Shown: piece after piece, positions 26,049 through 34,818 of the stretch
Layout: every line of letters starts with the position of its first letter
Numbering within the stretch: position 1 is the stretch's first letter
Assembly (NCBI GenBank): GCA_038246545.1
Contig: JBBRVW010000010.1
Coordinates: 1-64,000 of the forward strand
Direction of reading: 5' to 3'
From: JBBRVW01 sp038246545
Lineage (GTDB): Bacteria > Actinomycetota > Actinomycetes > JACCUZ01
Length of the DNA stretch: 64,000 bases
The notes under the pieces: model-generated
Told to the model about the DNA's origin: nothing
The model's input: only the letters and a program-made list of their open reading frames with translations
Databases searched by the model: none
Program-made: the position numbers and the translations under genes

Positions 26049-27688
26049 GCGGCGTCCGGGCCCGCAACGCCTCGGCGTGGCTGCTTCCCAACGACGGAAC
26101 ACGGGACAACGCCGAGCTCCGCCACGGGATGAGGCGCTTCGACGACAACGACGAGGTCGACCTCGCCATCGTCGGGTGCGGCGCCGGCGGGTCGGTGCTG
26201 CTGCAGCGGCTGGCGCGTGCCGGCTGGAAGGTCGTAGCCCTGGAAGCCGGTCCGTTCTGGGACCCGGACAAGGACTTCGTCAGTGACGAGGCCGGGTCCC
26301 ACCATCTCTACTGGACCGAGCCACGCATCATCGGCGGTGCAGACCCGGTGCCCCTTGGGTCGAACAACTCCGGGCGCGGCGTCGGCGGCTCGATGGTCCA
26401 CTACGCCGGCTACACACCGCGTTTCCACCCGAGCGACTTCCGGATGCGGACGAAGGACGGGGTCGGTGCCGACTGGCCGATCAGCTACGAGGACCTGCGT
26501 CCCTACTACGAGCTGATCGAGCACGAGCTGCCCGTCGCGGGTCAGGCGTGGCCGTGGGGCGATCCGCACCGCTACCCCCACTCACCGCACCCGGTCGGGG
26601 GGAACGGCGAGGTGTTCCTGCGCGGGACGAGGGCGTTGGGCATCGAGACAAGAGTCGGGCCGGTCGCCATCACCAGCGGCCGGTTTGGCAACCGCCCGCA
26701 CTGCATCTACCGCGGCTTCTGCCTGCAGGGATGCAAGGTGAACGCAAAGGCCAGCCCGCTCATCACGCACGTGCCCGATGCGCTCGCCCACGGCGCCGAG
26801 GTCCGGGCCGACGCCATGGTGACGCGGATCGCGTTCGACGAGCGCACCGGACTGGCTGTCGGAGTGCACTACCTGCGCGACGGCATCGAGCACGTGCAGA
26901 GAGCCCGCGCGGTGGCGGTGGCCGGCTACTCCATCGAGACGCCTCGGCTGCTGCTGAACTCCTCCAGCCGGCGGTTTCCCGACGGCATGTGCAACGACCA
27001 TGACCAGGTCGGGCGCTATCTCATGGTGCAGGGCGCCCCTCAGGTGTCGGGTCGCTTCGAGCAGGAGGTGCGCGCCTACAAGGCACCGCCGCCGGAGGCG
27101 TCCTCGGAGGCGTTCTACGAGACCGATCCGAGCAAGCCGTACCTGCGAGGCTTCACCCTGCAGTCGGTGTCACCGCTGCCGATCACCTACGCAGAGCACG
27201 TCTCCGCCGAGGGTCACTGGGGTCGCGCCCTGCGCGACTACATGCGGGACTACGTGCACTGGGCGGTCCTCGGCGCCCTGTGCGACTTCCTCCCACTGGC
27301 CGACAACCGGGTGACGCTCGCGGACGAGACGGACGCGCACGGGCTGCCCGTTGCCCGCTTCGACTACTCGCAGTGCGAGAACGACCGGGCGTTGATGACT
27401 GCTGCCAAGAAGGTCCTGGTCGAGATCCTGGAGGCGGCCGGGGCGACGCAGACCCTGGCGATAGAGCGGTACGCCCACCTCGTCGGCGGCGCGCGCATGG
27501 CCCCGACAGCCGCCGAGGGCGTCATCGACAAGGACGGGCGCACCTTCGCGATCCCGAACCTGTGGGTGGCGGGTGGCAGCGGACTGCCGACCCAGGGCAG
27601 CGCAAACCCGGCGCTGACCATCATGGCCATGGCGGCTCGTGTCGCCGACCGCATGCTGGGCCGGCATCGGGCATGGGCAGGACCTTGA
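26045..27688 (+). CDS. GMC-family flavoprotein oxidoreductase (gluconate dehydrogenase large-subunit type)
   Basis: A 547-residue FAD enzyme. The dinucleotide site is DLAIVGCGAGGSVLLQRLA, the FAD-loop region is GRGVGGSMVHYAG, and a cluster reading CIYRGFCLQGCKVNAKA (three Cys) is typical of the gluconate 2-dehydrogenase branch. The C-terminus has the GMC signature NLWVAGGSGLPTQGS and ANPALTIMAMA. It oxidises an alcohol or sugar and passes electrons to a quinone or carrier. The start is GTG overlapping the small-subunit gene. It is the last gene of the operon; no cytochrome c gene follows. Confidence 0.85.
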   Translation: MSGVRARNASAWLLPNDGTRDNAELRHGMRRFDDNDEVDLAIVGCGAGGSVLLQRLARAGWKVVALEAGPFWDPDKDFVSDEAGSHHLYWTEPRIIGGADPVPLGSNNSGRGVGGSMVHYAGYTPRFHPSDFRMRTKDGVGADWPISYEDLRPYYELIEHELPVAGQAWPWGDPHRYPHSPHPVGGNGEVFLRGTRALGIETRVGPVAITSGRFGNRPHCIYRGFCLQGCKVNAKASPLITHVPDALAHGAEVRADAMVTRIAFDERTGLAVGVHYLRDGIEHVQRARAVAVAGYSIETPRLLLNSSSRRFPDGMCNDHDQVGRYLMVQGAPQVSGRFEQEVRAYKAPPPEASSEAFYETDPSKPYLRGFTLQSVSPLPITYAEHVSAEGHWGRALRDYMRDYVHWAVLGALCDFLPLADNRVTLADETDAHGLPVARFDYSQCENDRALMTAAKKVLVEILEAAGATQTLAIERYAHLVGGARMAPTAAEGVIDKDGRTFAIPNLWVAGGSGLPTQGSANPALTIMAMAARVADRMLGRHRAWAGP

Positions 27689-27911
27689 GGCTCAGCGCGC
27701 CGCGTCGGCGAGACAGTCGAGAACGACGCCAGTCGCCACTGCTTGGAACAGCTTGTCGCCCACGTCAACCGCCCAGCCCTTGCCGGACCAGGTACCCGGC
27801 TTGTACGGGCCGAGGGCGGTGTTATGTCAAGGGCTCTGTTCGGTTGACGGATCGCGCTTCGGTCGGGGGTGGCTCGATGAAGCGAGCCGGCTGTCCCGAC
27901 CGACCATGGCG

Positions 27912-28075
27912 ATGCTCTCGGGCTGGACTGGGTTCCGGTTTCGGCCCGAGGTGATTCTGCTGGCTGTGCGCTGGTACCTCCGCTACGGCCTGTCCTACCG
28001 CGACTGGCGGAGCTGCTGGCCGAGCGCGGCGTCGAGGTCGATCTTGTGACGCTCTACCGGGACCTTTGCCTACAA
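27912..28075 (+). pseudogene. N-terminal fragment of an IS6-family transposase
   Basis: SGWTGFRFRPEVILLAVRWY then LRYGLSYRDW, a frame change, and LLAERGVEVDLVTLYRDL. This is the start of an IS6/IS26-type transposase, cut off before the DDE core. The surrounding 27689-28183 contains nothing else I can support. Confidence 0.7.
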
Positions 28076-28183
28076 CCCGGGCCGAGCCTGGCACGCCGCG
28101 CTTGTGATCCCAGGTTCGCGGGAGGAGTGGTGGAAGCCGAGCGGGGCAGGACCAAGAGTCAGGCCGACGACGATAGGAGCCAC

Positions 28184-28591
28184 ATGAGCACGGAAGCCAA
28201 CATCGTCTCGCAGGAAGCCTTCGGTTTCGCTGTGAACGGTGGCGATCTCGACGCGCTGGACGCGTTGGTGACCGCGGACTCGGTCGACCACGACCCGGCG
28301 CCCGGACAGGGTCCTGGCCCGGCGGGATTCAAGGACCTCTTCGGTGAGCTCCGAGCCGCGTTCCCTGACCTGCGCATCGCCGTCGACCACCTGACCGCCT
28401 CGGGGGACGATGTCGCCTTCGCCTACACGGTCTCCGGCACCCATCGGGGCGATTTTCAGGGCCATTCAGCGACCGACCGCCGGTTCAGCGTGCGGGGTGT
28501 GCAGATCGGCCGGTTTGTTGACGCGAAGCTCGCCGAACGCTGGGGGTCCAGCGACCAGCTTGGCATCCTGACCCGGCTCGGCCTGGCCTGA
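28184..28591 (+). CDS. SnoaL-like/ester cyclase-family protein
   Basis: A soluble 135-residue protein of the NTF2-like fold: NIVSQEAFGFAVNGGDLDAL, VDHDPAPGQGPGPAGFKDLF, and AFPDLRIAVDHLTASGDDVA are typical SnoaL-like stretches, with a small pocket for a polyketide-like or terpenoid ligand. Substrate unknown. AGGAG precedes the ATG at 28184. The next gene starts 1 base after the stop. Confidence 0.8.
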   Translation: MSTEANIVSQEAFGFAVNGGDLDALDALVTADSVDHDPAPGQGPGPAGFKDLFGELRAAFPDLRIAVDHLTASGDDVAFAYTVSGTHRGDFQGHSATDRRFSVRGVQIGRFVDAKLAERWGSSDQLGILTRLGLA

Positions 28592-28592
28592 G

Positions 28593-29084
28593 ATGTCGAA
28601 GATCGTGACAGGCCTCACGACCGGAGCGATCGCCGGCGCGGCGGGCGCCACTGCGCTGAACGTCGTCACCTATGCCAAGCAGGCCGTGCAGGGCTCGCCC
28701 TCCAGCGCCACCCCCGATCAGGCGGCACAGGCGGTCATCGAGGCCGCCGGGGCGCAGGTTCCCGGAGGCCCGGCAGCCCGTCAGAACCGGCTCGAGGGGC
28801 TCGGACCGTTGTCCGGGTACGGCGTCGGTATCGGTGTTGGCGCGCTGGCCGGGGCGCTACGGGCGTCGGGCGTGAAGGTTCCCATCGGGTTGGCGCCGGT
28901 CGTGGTGGGCCTGGTCGCGATGGCCGTCAGCGACGGCGTGATGACGGCATTGGGCATCACCGACCCACGCAGCTGGACCGTGTCCACCGTGGCCAACGAC
29001 GCCGTCCCGCACCTTGCCTACGGCGCGGTAACAGTCCTCGCCTTACACCGGATGATCGACCCACACACCATCCAGGTCAGCTAA
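28593..29084 (+). CDS. Gly/Ala-rich membrane protein
   Basis: A 163-residue protein with hydrophobic segments near the N-terminus (TTGAIAGAAGATALNVVTY), the middle (GYGVGIGVGALAGALRASG), and IGLAPVVVGLVAMAVSDG. The layout (GxxxG-rich start, GxGxG middle, hydrophobic end) resembles the small membrane proteins at 10207 and 20530, though identity is low. Function unknown. Confidence 0.62.
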   Translation: MSKIVTGLTTGAIAGAAGATALNVVTYAKQAVQGSPSSATPDQAAQAVIEAAGAQVPGGPAARQNRLEGLGPLSGYGVGIGVGALAGALRASGVKVPIGLAPVVVGLVAMAVSDGVMTALGITDPRSWTVSTVANDAVPHLAYGAVTVLALHRMIDPHTIQVS

Positions 29085-29265
29085 CCGACCGGCCGCCGTA
29101 GGGGTATGGTCGAGGGACTGGCGCTCGCCCCGGACCTGGCCGCGTATGGCTTTCACGTGGATGGACGGGACAAGTTGTGGGCTTTGGAGTGCGCGTGTGC
29201 CGACGTTGGGGTGCTCGGGGCTGGGTGGGTCTTGCCAGCGCCGGTTCCCGGGTGGGTCAGGGCGC

Positions 29266-30018
29266 ATGAACGCCGGGCTCCCGAGCGGCGAAACCCGCGA
29301 GGCGTCACCTCCTCCCTTGGGGCTTGGAGGAGTGGTCGGCGGCGCTACCGCGGCCGTCGGGCGGCAGGTCCTGAGGATTGTCGGTGACCTGGACTTCGAG
29401 ACGAGCGCGGACGTGGCCGGCCAACTTGAGGCACACGCCGCGAGTACCGACTCATCTGTCGTTTTCGTGGACCTGTCGGATGTGGCGTTCCTTGACTGCT
29501 CCGGGCTGACACCGCTGCTGCACGCCGAAGGGAAGCTTGCCGCCGAGGATCGGCTGCTGGTGCTGCTGTCGCCATCTTCCCCGGTGCGACGATTGTTCCG
29601 GCTGATCAACGACATGGGGACGATTCCGCTCCTGGACCGGACGTTGGCCCAGAGAAGCCTCGGCCCGGATGTCACTGGAGAAGTCGGTACCGACCGATCC
29701 GACCAGCGCGGACGATCGGCCGCGTACGGTGATGGACTGCAAAGGGCGCTGCACCACCGTAGGGTCCTGGACCAGGCCAAGGGCCTGCTGATGGGTCTGC
29801 ATGGTTGCGACGCTGACCAGGCCCAGACGCTGCTGCAGCTGATCGCTGATCACCGCGAGGTCGACGCCGGCGAGGTCGCTGCCGGCTTGGTTGCGGTGGC
29901 TGCCGCAAATAGCGGCGATGGCATGGCTGTGGCATTGGAGGCGGGCGTCCACGCGGCCGTACGTGCCGCCCTGGGGTCCCGAGGAGCCGCCGGCATGTCG
30001 TTGCGTGACGACCGGTGA
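29266..30018 (+). CDS. STAS-ANTAR fusion regulator
   Basis: A 250-residue protein joining two signalling domains. Residues 34-125 form a STAS (anti-sigma-antagonist) domain with VVFVDLSDVAFLDCSGLTPL; Ser79 is in the position phosphorylated in SpoIIAA-like proteins. Residues 158-210 form an ANTAR RNA-binding domain (VLDQAKGLLMGLHGCDADQA). STAS usually couples to anti-sigma kinases, while ANTAR controls transcription termination, so the fusion could link general stress signalling to antitermination. I chose the ATG at 29266; the upstream frame is poor. First of five ANTAR genes in a row. Confidence 0.78.
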   Translation: MNAGLPSGETREASPPPLGLGGVVGGATAAVGRQVLRIVGDLDFETSADVAGQLEAHAASTDSSVVFVDLSDVAFLDCSGLTPLLHAEGKLAAEDRLLVLLSPSSPVRRLFRLINDMGTIPLLDRTLAQRSLGPDVTGEVGTDRSDQRGRSAAYGDGLQRALHHRRVLDQAKGLLMGLHGCDADQAQTLLQLIADHREVDAGEVAAGLVAVAAANSGDGMAVALEAGVHAAVRAALGSRGAAGMSLRDDR

Positions 30019-30070
30019 CCGGCCACCGGGCGTTGGTGCCCAGGTCGACAGCCTTGACAGCAAGACAGTC

Positions 30071-30802
30071 ATGACGGCCGTCGCAGCTGCCCGCGCAGAG
30101 CAGATCCTCACTCACCTCATGGATGCGCATCCAAGCCCGGCGGACGGCGACTTGCCGCAGCGACTCGTGACGATGTGCGCCGATCAGGTGCCGGTCACCG
30201 GGGCGGGAATCATCGTGATGACCGACGCCGGTCCGGGGGCGATGCTGGCCAGTACGGATGGCCCAGCGCGGACGATGGAGGAGCTGCAGTTCACCCTGGG
30301 CGAGGGCCCCTGCGTGGACGCCTCGACCAGTGGTCGGCCGGTGCTGCAACCAGAGCTGGCCCGGACCGCGCCGGCCAGGTGGCCCGGCTTCGCCGATGGC
30401 GCCCTAGCCGCGGGTGTGCGCGCGGTCTTCGCCCTTCCGCTGCAGGTGGGCGGCATCCGGGTCGGGGTGTTGGATCTCTATCGTGACGTGGAAGGCAACT
30501 TGGACGACGGGGAGCTGGCGGAGGCACTGGCCTTCGCCGACGCCGCGACCTCGGTGCTGCTGCACCTGCAGGCCAAAACCAGTCCCGACGGTGCGACCCG
30601 TCTGGTCGCCATGGTGGAGCACCGGGCCGAGGTTCATCAGGCGACCGGCATGGTGTCCGTGCAGGCCGCCACCGGTCTGACGGAGGCTCTGGTGTTGCTG
30701 CGGGCCCATGCCTACGCCGCCGAACGACCGATCGCCGACGTGGCCCGTGACGTGGTCATCCGGAGGCTACGCTTCGACTTGGAGGTAGATCGTCATGGTT
30801 AG
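30071..30802 (+). CDS. GAF-ANTAR regulator
   Basis: A 243-residue protein with an N-terminal GAF domain (VPVTGAGIIVMTDAGPGAML, LGEGPCVDA, FALPLQVGGIRVGVLDLYRD) and a C-terminal ANTAR domain (EVHQATGMVSVQAATGLTEA). It probably binds a small ligand and controls antitermination through RNA hairpins. The start is uncertain: I use ATG 30071, and a GTG at 30005 in the same frame is possible. The next ANTAR gene overlaps its end by 8 bases. Confidence 0.78.
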   Translation: MTAVAAARAEQILTHLMDAHPSPADGDLPQRLVTMCADQVPVTGAGIIVMTDAGPGAMLASTDGPARTMEELQFTLGEGPCVDASTSGRPVLQPELARTAPARWPGFADGALAAGVRAVFALPLQVGGIRVGVLDLYRDVEGNLDDGELAEALAFADAATSVLLHLQAKTSPDGATRLVAMVEHRAEVHQATGMVSVQAATGLTEALVLLRAHAYAAERPIADVARDVVIRRLRFDLEVDRHG

Positions 30803-31619
30803 GGACAACGAGGAACCCGGGGACGAGACGTGGACCGGGACTCGGTCGCGGACCCGGGAGCAGCGCCTCGCGCAGGTGTTCGTCGAGCTCGCGGACACCT
30901 TGGTGGCGCAGTTCGACGTGATCGACTTCATGCACACCCTGGTCGACCGCAGTGTCGAGCTGCTCGGGGTGGATGCTGCCGGGCTGATGCTCAGCGACCA
31001 GCGGGGTCAGCTGAGGGTGGTCGCGTCCTCGACCGAGTCCGCCCGGCTGGCCGAGGTCTACGAGCTGCAGAACTCCGAAGGGCCCTGCCTGGACTGCTTC
31101 CACAGTGGGCAGCAGGTCGTGAACCTCGACCAGGATCAGATGCGGTCCCGGTGGCCGAGGTTCGCAGCCCAGACGTTCGATCTGGGGTTCCGGGCCGCGC
31201 ATGCACTGCCGATGCGGCTGCGCGAGGACGTGATCGGTGCCGTCAACTTGTTCAGCACGACCGGTGTCCCCCTCAGTGCCGACGACGTGGCCGTCGGTCA
31301 GGCCATGACAGATGTGGCGACCATCGGACTGCTGCAAGAACGGGTGGGCCGGCAGAAGGACGTGCTGGCCGAGCAGCTGCAGACGGCGCTGCACAGCCGC
31401 ATCCTCATCGAGCAGGCCAAGGGGGTACTCGCGGAACGCTCCCGGATCTCGGTGGACGACGCGTTCATGGCGATGCGCTCCTACGCCCGCAAGCAGGGCC
31501 GCACCCTGACCTCAGTAGCGACTGCCGTCATCGACCGCACCGTGCAGCCCTCCGAGCTCCAGCTCGCCGGCCCTGCACGGAGAACCTCCCGAGTTGGCTC
31601 CGCAACCAACGAGGTCTAG
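30795..31619 (+). CDS. GAF-ANTAR regulator
   Basis: A 274-residue protein: GAF domain (FVELADTLVAQFDVIDFMHT, NSEGPCLDCFHSG, LPMRLREDVIGAVNLFST), then an ANTAR domain (SRILIEQAKGVLAERSRIS). GGAGG lies 8 bases ahead of the ATG, inside the previous gene, so the pair is co-translated. The GAF part is much closer to the minus-strand protein at 32036 than to its immediate neighbour, so the cluster contains two GAF subtypes. Confidence 0.82.
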   Translation: MVRDNEEPGDETWTGTRSRTREQRLAQVFVELADTLVAQFDVIDFMHTLVDRSVELLGVDAAGLMLSDQRGQLRVVASSTESARLAEVYELQNSEGPCLDCFHSGQQVVNLDQDQMRSRWPRFAAQTFDLGFRAAHALPMRLREDVIGAVNLFSTTGVPLSADDVAVGQAMTDVATIGLLQERVGRQKDVLAEQLQTALHSRILIEQAKGVLAERSRISVDDAFMAMRSYARKQGRTLTSVATAVIDRTVQPSELQLAGPARRTSRVGSATNEV

Positions 31620-31622
31620 TCG

Positions 31623-31652
31623 GCGGACAGGAGGTTTTGATCTTCCGTCCGC
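31623..31652 (+). terminator. Probable terminator after the plus-strand ANTAR genes
   Basis: gcggac (31623-31628) pairs with gtccgc (31647-31652), with further pairing inside past one bulged base. It begins 3 bases after the stop codon. Confidence 0.45.
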
Positions 31653-32035
31653 CCGCACCTACCAGCCTTTCCCAGGATCGCACGGTGATTTGTCACGCGG
31701 CCGCTGCATGGCAGGCCGCCGTGCAGTCTGAGCCTGTTCACCGGTGGCGGTCTGTTTCGCGTCGAGGTGATGGACGCAAGTCCTTCTCGGCCTTCGGCGT
31801 CCGCTGCGCACGGTGGCCAGCAGGAGGGTGGTCGAGGGCTGGTGATCTTGGCGGCTGTGTCGACTCGGTGGGGTTGCGATGTCGGGGTCGGCCACAAAAC
31901 CGTTTGGTTTGAAGGCCCGGCCCACCCCGGGTGAGGCTCTTTCGCGGCGGCGGCAAGCAGCTCGCGCACACGAAGGCTCCCGGCCGGCGGCCGGTGCCGG
32001 TACGAGGAGCCGGACTCGACGGTCCCCGGCGGGGA
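31653..32035. other. Intergenic stretch between converging ANTAR genes
   Basis: About 380 bases in which all open frames look non-coding. Nothing else is seen. Confidence 0.4.
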
Positions 32036-33100
32036 TCACGTCTCGTCGGTGGCGGGAGGTTCTTCTTCCTTGAGTAGGTCGATCAGGTCTGAGCGGTCGC
32101 CCGCGGAGGCGTCCCGGTCTCGCCCGGCCCAGTCGCGGTCTAGCCAGGCCTGCGCGCCGGCCTCGCCGTCCGGGCGTGCTTCGGCCTCGCGGTCCCGGTG
32201 TTCGGCCGCGCTGTCCCTCATGTCCCCGCGGGCAAGCAGGGACGCCAGCCCTTGATCGCGGTGGGACGGGGGCGTGACGGATTCTGCCGACGGGGCGTGC
32301 GGCGGCGGCGAGTCCGGGAAGCCGTGAGCCGGGGGGCTGTCGCCACTGGGCCGGCCCGCCGGTCGGTGACCCGAGGACGCGCGCGGGTGCGGCAGGCCAG
32401 CGGGGTCGGCGAGGGCGGCGATTGCCACCTCGGTCAGGTGCGTGCCCGTCCCGCGGGCGTGAGAACGAAGGAGCACGAAGGCCTCGTCCACGGTCACACC
32501 TCGGAACTGGGCGATCGCGCCTTTGGCCTGCTCGATGACGATTCGACTGTTCAGCGCCGACTGCAGCTGCTCGGTCAGGACCGCGCCGCGGCCCACGGCC
32601 CGTTCCTGCAGCAGCCCAATCGTGGTGATGTGAGCCAGCGTCTGCACGATGTGGGCGTCGGAGTCCTCCCAGCGCGCGTCGTCAGTGCCGAACACGTTGA
32701 TGGCGCCAATGACGTCCTGGCGCAGGCGCAGGGGGAAGGCGTGCACGGAGCGGTACCCCGCCGCCGCGGCACGGGGCGCGAACCGCGGCCAGCGGTCCGC
32801 GGCGTCGTTCAAGTCGGCGTTGACCACCGGCTGGCCGCTCTGGAAGGCGTCCAGGCAGGGTCCTTCGTGCACTTGCACCTGGAACAGCTCGAGTCGCTTG
32901 GCGTCCTCGTTCGAGGCAGCCATGAACTGCATCTGGCCACGCCCGTCGGCCAGCAGCAACCCGACGTCCGCCCCGCCGATCAGCTCGGCGGTGCGTTGGG
33001 TGACCATCATCAGGAACTCGACCAGGTCGAAGTCCTCGACCAGAGTGTCCGCCAGCTCGACGAACACGTCGGCGAGGCGTTCAGTGGAAACGATTGTCAC
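32036..33100 (-). CDS. GAF-ANTAR regulator with a long charged tail
   Basis: A 354-residue protein. Residues 1-165 form a GAF domain (FVELADTLVEDFDLVEFLMM, HEGPCLDAFQSGQPVV, FPLRLRQDVIGAINVFG). Residues 170-230 form an ANTAR domain (SRIVIEQAKGAIAQFRGVT). After residue 235 a disordered Pro/Ser stretch leads to a charged tail with RDREAEARPDG and DRDWAGRDRDASAGDRSDL. Such DRDxA repeats occur in actinobacterial signalling proteins. The tail is absent from the other four ANTAR proteins here and may mediate assembly or localisation. Confidence 0.8.
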   Translation of the reverse strand: MTIVSTERLADVFVELADTLVEDFDLVEFLMMVTQRTAELIGGADVGLLLADGRGQMQFMAASNEDAKRLELFQVQVHEGPCLDAFQSGQPVVNADLNDAADRWPRFAPRAAAAGYRSVHAFPLRLRQDVIGAINVFGTDDARWEDSDAHIVQTLAHITTIGLLQERAVGRGAVLTEQLQSALNSRIVIEQAKGAIAQFRGVTVDEAFVLLRSHARGTGTHLTEVAIAALADPAGLPHPRASSGHRPAGRPSGDSPPAHGFPDSPPPHAPSAESVTPPSHRDQGLASLLARGDMRDSAAEHRDREAEARPDGEAGAQAWLDRDWAGRDRDASAGDRSDLIDLLKEEEPPATDET

Positions 33101-33135
33101 GCGAACCTCCCGGTCCCTGCCAGCCGCCAGGCACC

Positions 33136-33948
33136 TCAGACATCGTCGTCCCGGTCTTCATCAAGGCGAAGCCCTCGGGTCACCACGTCGCGCGCCACGT
33201 CCGCGAGATCACGGTCGTGGGAGTAAGCGTACGCCCGGAGCAGCACCAGCGCCTCGACGAGGCTGACCTGCATCTGGACCATGACCATGCCCTGCGCCTG
33301 GTACAGCTCGAAGCGGTACTCCATCGCTTCCTCGAGGCCTGCGGCCGCGGCACCCGGCGGGGCCTGCTCCTGACCGTCGAGCAGCATCGTGGTTGCCACG
33401 TCGGCGAAGGTCAACGCCTCGGCGAGCTCTTCGGTCGAGAGAGTTCCGGGCGACACGCGATAGACGTCGAGCACCCCCAGTCGGGCCGCGCCGACCTGCA
33501 GGGGGAACGCGAATACAGCACGCGCCCCCTCTTGGTGTGCCGCGGGAGAGTAGACCGGCCAGCGGGCGATGCCCCCGGTGGCCAGATCGGGTTCCAGCAC
33601 CGGCCTTCTCGACGTGAACGCATCCACGCACGGACCTTCCCCGAGCGAGAACTGCAGCTCGTCGACGCGCTCACTCGCCGGGTCCGACGCGGCGGCGACC
33701 CCTCGGACTCCCGCCTCGCTCATCAGGCTCAACCCGGCTCCCGCGGCCGGCAACGCTCGCACGGCGGCAGAGCACAACCGGCGCAGCGCGCCGGCCGTCC
33801 CGTGTGGATCATCCGCCGTCGAGGGCTCAGCCGCGATCAGCGCCTGAACCTGATTCCGCCTGCGACCCACGACGGTCACCGCGACACCTGCCAGCGCGGG
33901 CGGGCGTCGGGCGACTTCCGATGCGCGAAACGCCTCATCACTGCACAC
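33136..33948 (-). CDS. GAF-ANTAR regulator
   Basis: A 270-residue protein with a GAF domain (LPAAGAGLSLMSEAGVRGVA, LGEGPCVDAFTSRRPVLEPD, FPLQVGAARLGVLDVYRVSP) and a C-terminal ANTAR domain (LYQAQGMVMVQMQVSLVEAL) that lacks the usual AKG lysine (AQG here). It is the parent or sister of the GAF fragment at 20132-20314. It lies 35 bases upstream of the other minus-strand ANTAR gene, so both probably share a promoter. Confidence 0.8.
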   Translation of the reverse strand: MCSDEAFRASEVARRPPALAGVAVTVVGRRRNQVQALIAAEPSTADDPHGTAGALRRLCSAAVRALPAAGAGLSLMSEAGVRGVAAASDPASERVDELQFSLGEGPCVDAFTSRRPVLEPDLATGGIARWPVYSPAAHQEGARAVFAFPLQVGAARLGVLDVYRVSPGTLSTEELAEALTFADVATTMLLDGQEQAPPGAAAAGLEEAMEYRFELYQAQGMVMVQMQVSLVEALVLLRAYAYSHDRDLADVARDVVTRGLRLDEDRDDDV

Positions 33949-34433
33949 ATGACTGCACCTTCGGCCGACTCGAGCATCCTGCCGAGGTCCGGGGCAGCCC
34001 TGCAGCGCCGAGAATCGGCCCCGAGGTACTCCTACCCGTGTACCGACAGCCCAACCCGGCCACCAAACGCCTGTCGACTGTTCGACGGCAGTTGACCCGC
34101 TTTCGCAAACACCTGTGGCTGCGGACCTGGGTTGGACAGCATCTGTCTGTACAGAATCCCGTGCCCCGAAGGCGGCGGTGAGATCTGGCGAAGAGTGCCA
34201 TCGGCGGGGCCGGTCTGAAGGGCCCTCGAACCTGCCGCCGGCCAGCTGGTCGAAGGCTCATTCCGAGGTCGGAACGGGCCCTCGACCAGCGCGTTCATGC
34301 TCCTCACAGTCAAGCGGCTTCGGGCAGGGCTGCCGGGTTGCGGGGTGGGTCGGATGGCGGCACGGCGCACCTCTCGCTCGCCGGAACGCTGCGGCGCCGG
34401 CTGGCCCACCCCGGCGCCCCGCTCGTTGGGGCG
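33949..34433. other. Intergenic stretch with no gene seen
   Basis: About 485 bases upstream of the minus-strand ANTAR pair. It should contain their promoter. No coding frame with a ribosome site is visible on either strand. Confidence 0.4.
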
Positions 34434-34817
34434 TTAGCTGCCCCCGTCCTCAGCGCGGGGAGTGCCGCTGATGTGAGCCGGCCCTGTCGAACCCTCATCG
34501 GGCGCGTCGCCACCGGACTGCTCGGCCGGTTGCTCGTCCGCCGGTGATGCTGTCCGCCCACCAGGGGTGTCCTCCGGGGCTGGACGGCTCATGCCGGACG
34601 TCGTCTCGACCATGCCGCGGGCGCCACCGACATTCGCACCGTCGACCTCGGGCCCGTCGTCGGAATGGTCGATGTCGACCGTGCCGGACTCTTGTCGTTC
34701 GTCGTATGGCGGTACAAGCCCGCCCGGCTCCTGCTCGCCTGGTACATGCGTGGCCGGTCCGCGCCCGCTACGGCCACCGCCGGTGTCGCCTTCGGGCATG
34801 GCGGGATGCTGCGACAT
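34434..34817 (-). CDS. Disordered acidic protein of a conserved actinobacterial family
   Basis: A 127-residue protein without hydrophobic core: SQHPAMPEGDTGGGRSGRGP, EQEPGGLVPPYDERQES, GANVGGARGMVE, then PEDTPGGRTASPADEQPAEQ and a C-terminal GPAHISGTPRAEDGG. I recognise this order (VPPY, DGANVGGA, EDTPGG, SPADEQPAE, GTxRAED) from hypothetical proteins of many actinobacteria. Function is unknown. The start follows the stop of the upstream gene after one base, so the two are co-translated. Confidence 0.7.
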   Translation of the reverse strand: MSQHPAMPEGDTGGGRSGRGPATHVPGEQEPGGLVPPYDERQESGTVDIDHSDDGPEVDGANVGGARGMVETTSGMSRPAPEDTPGGRTASPADEQPAEQSGGDAPDEGSTGPAHISGTPRAEDGGS

Positions 34818-34818
34818 G

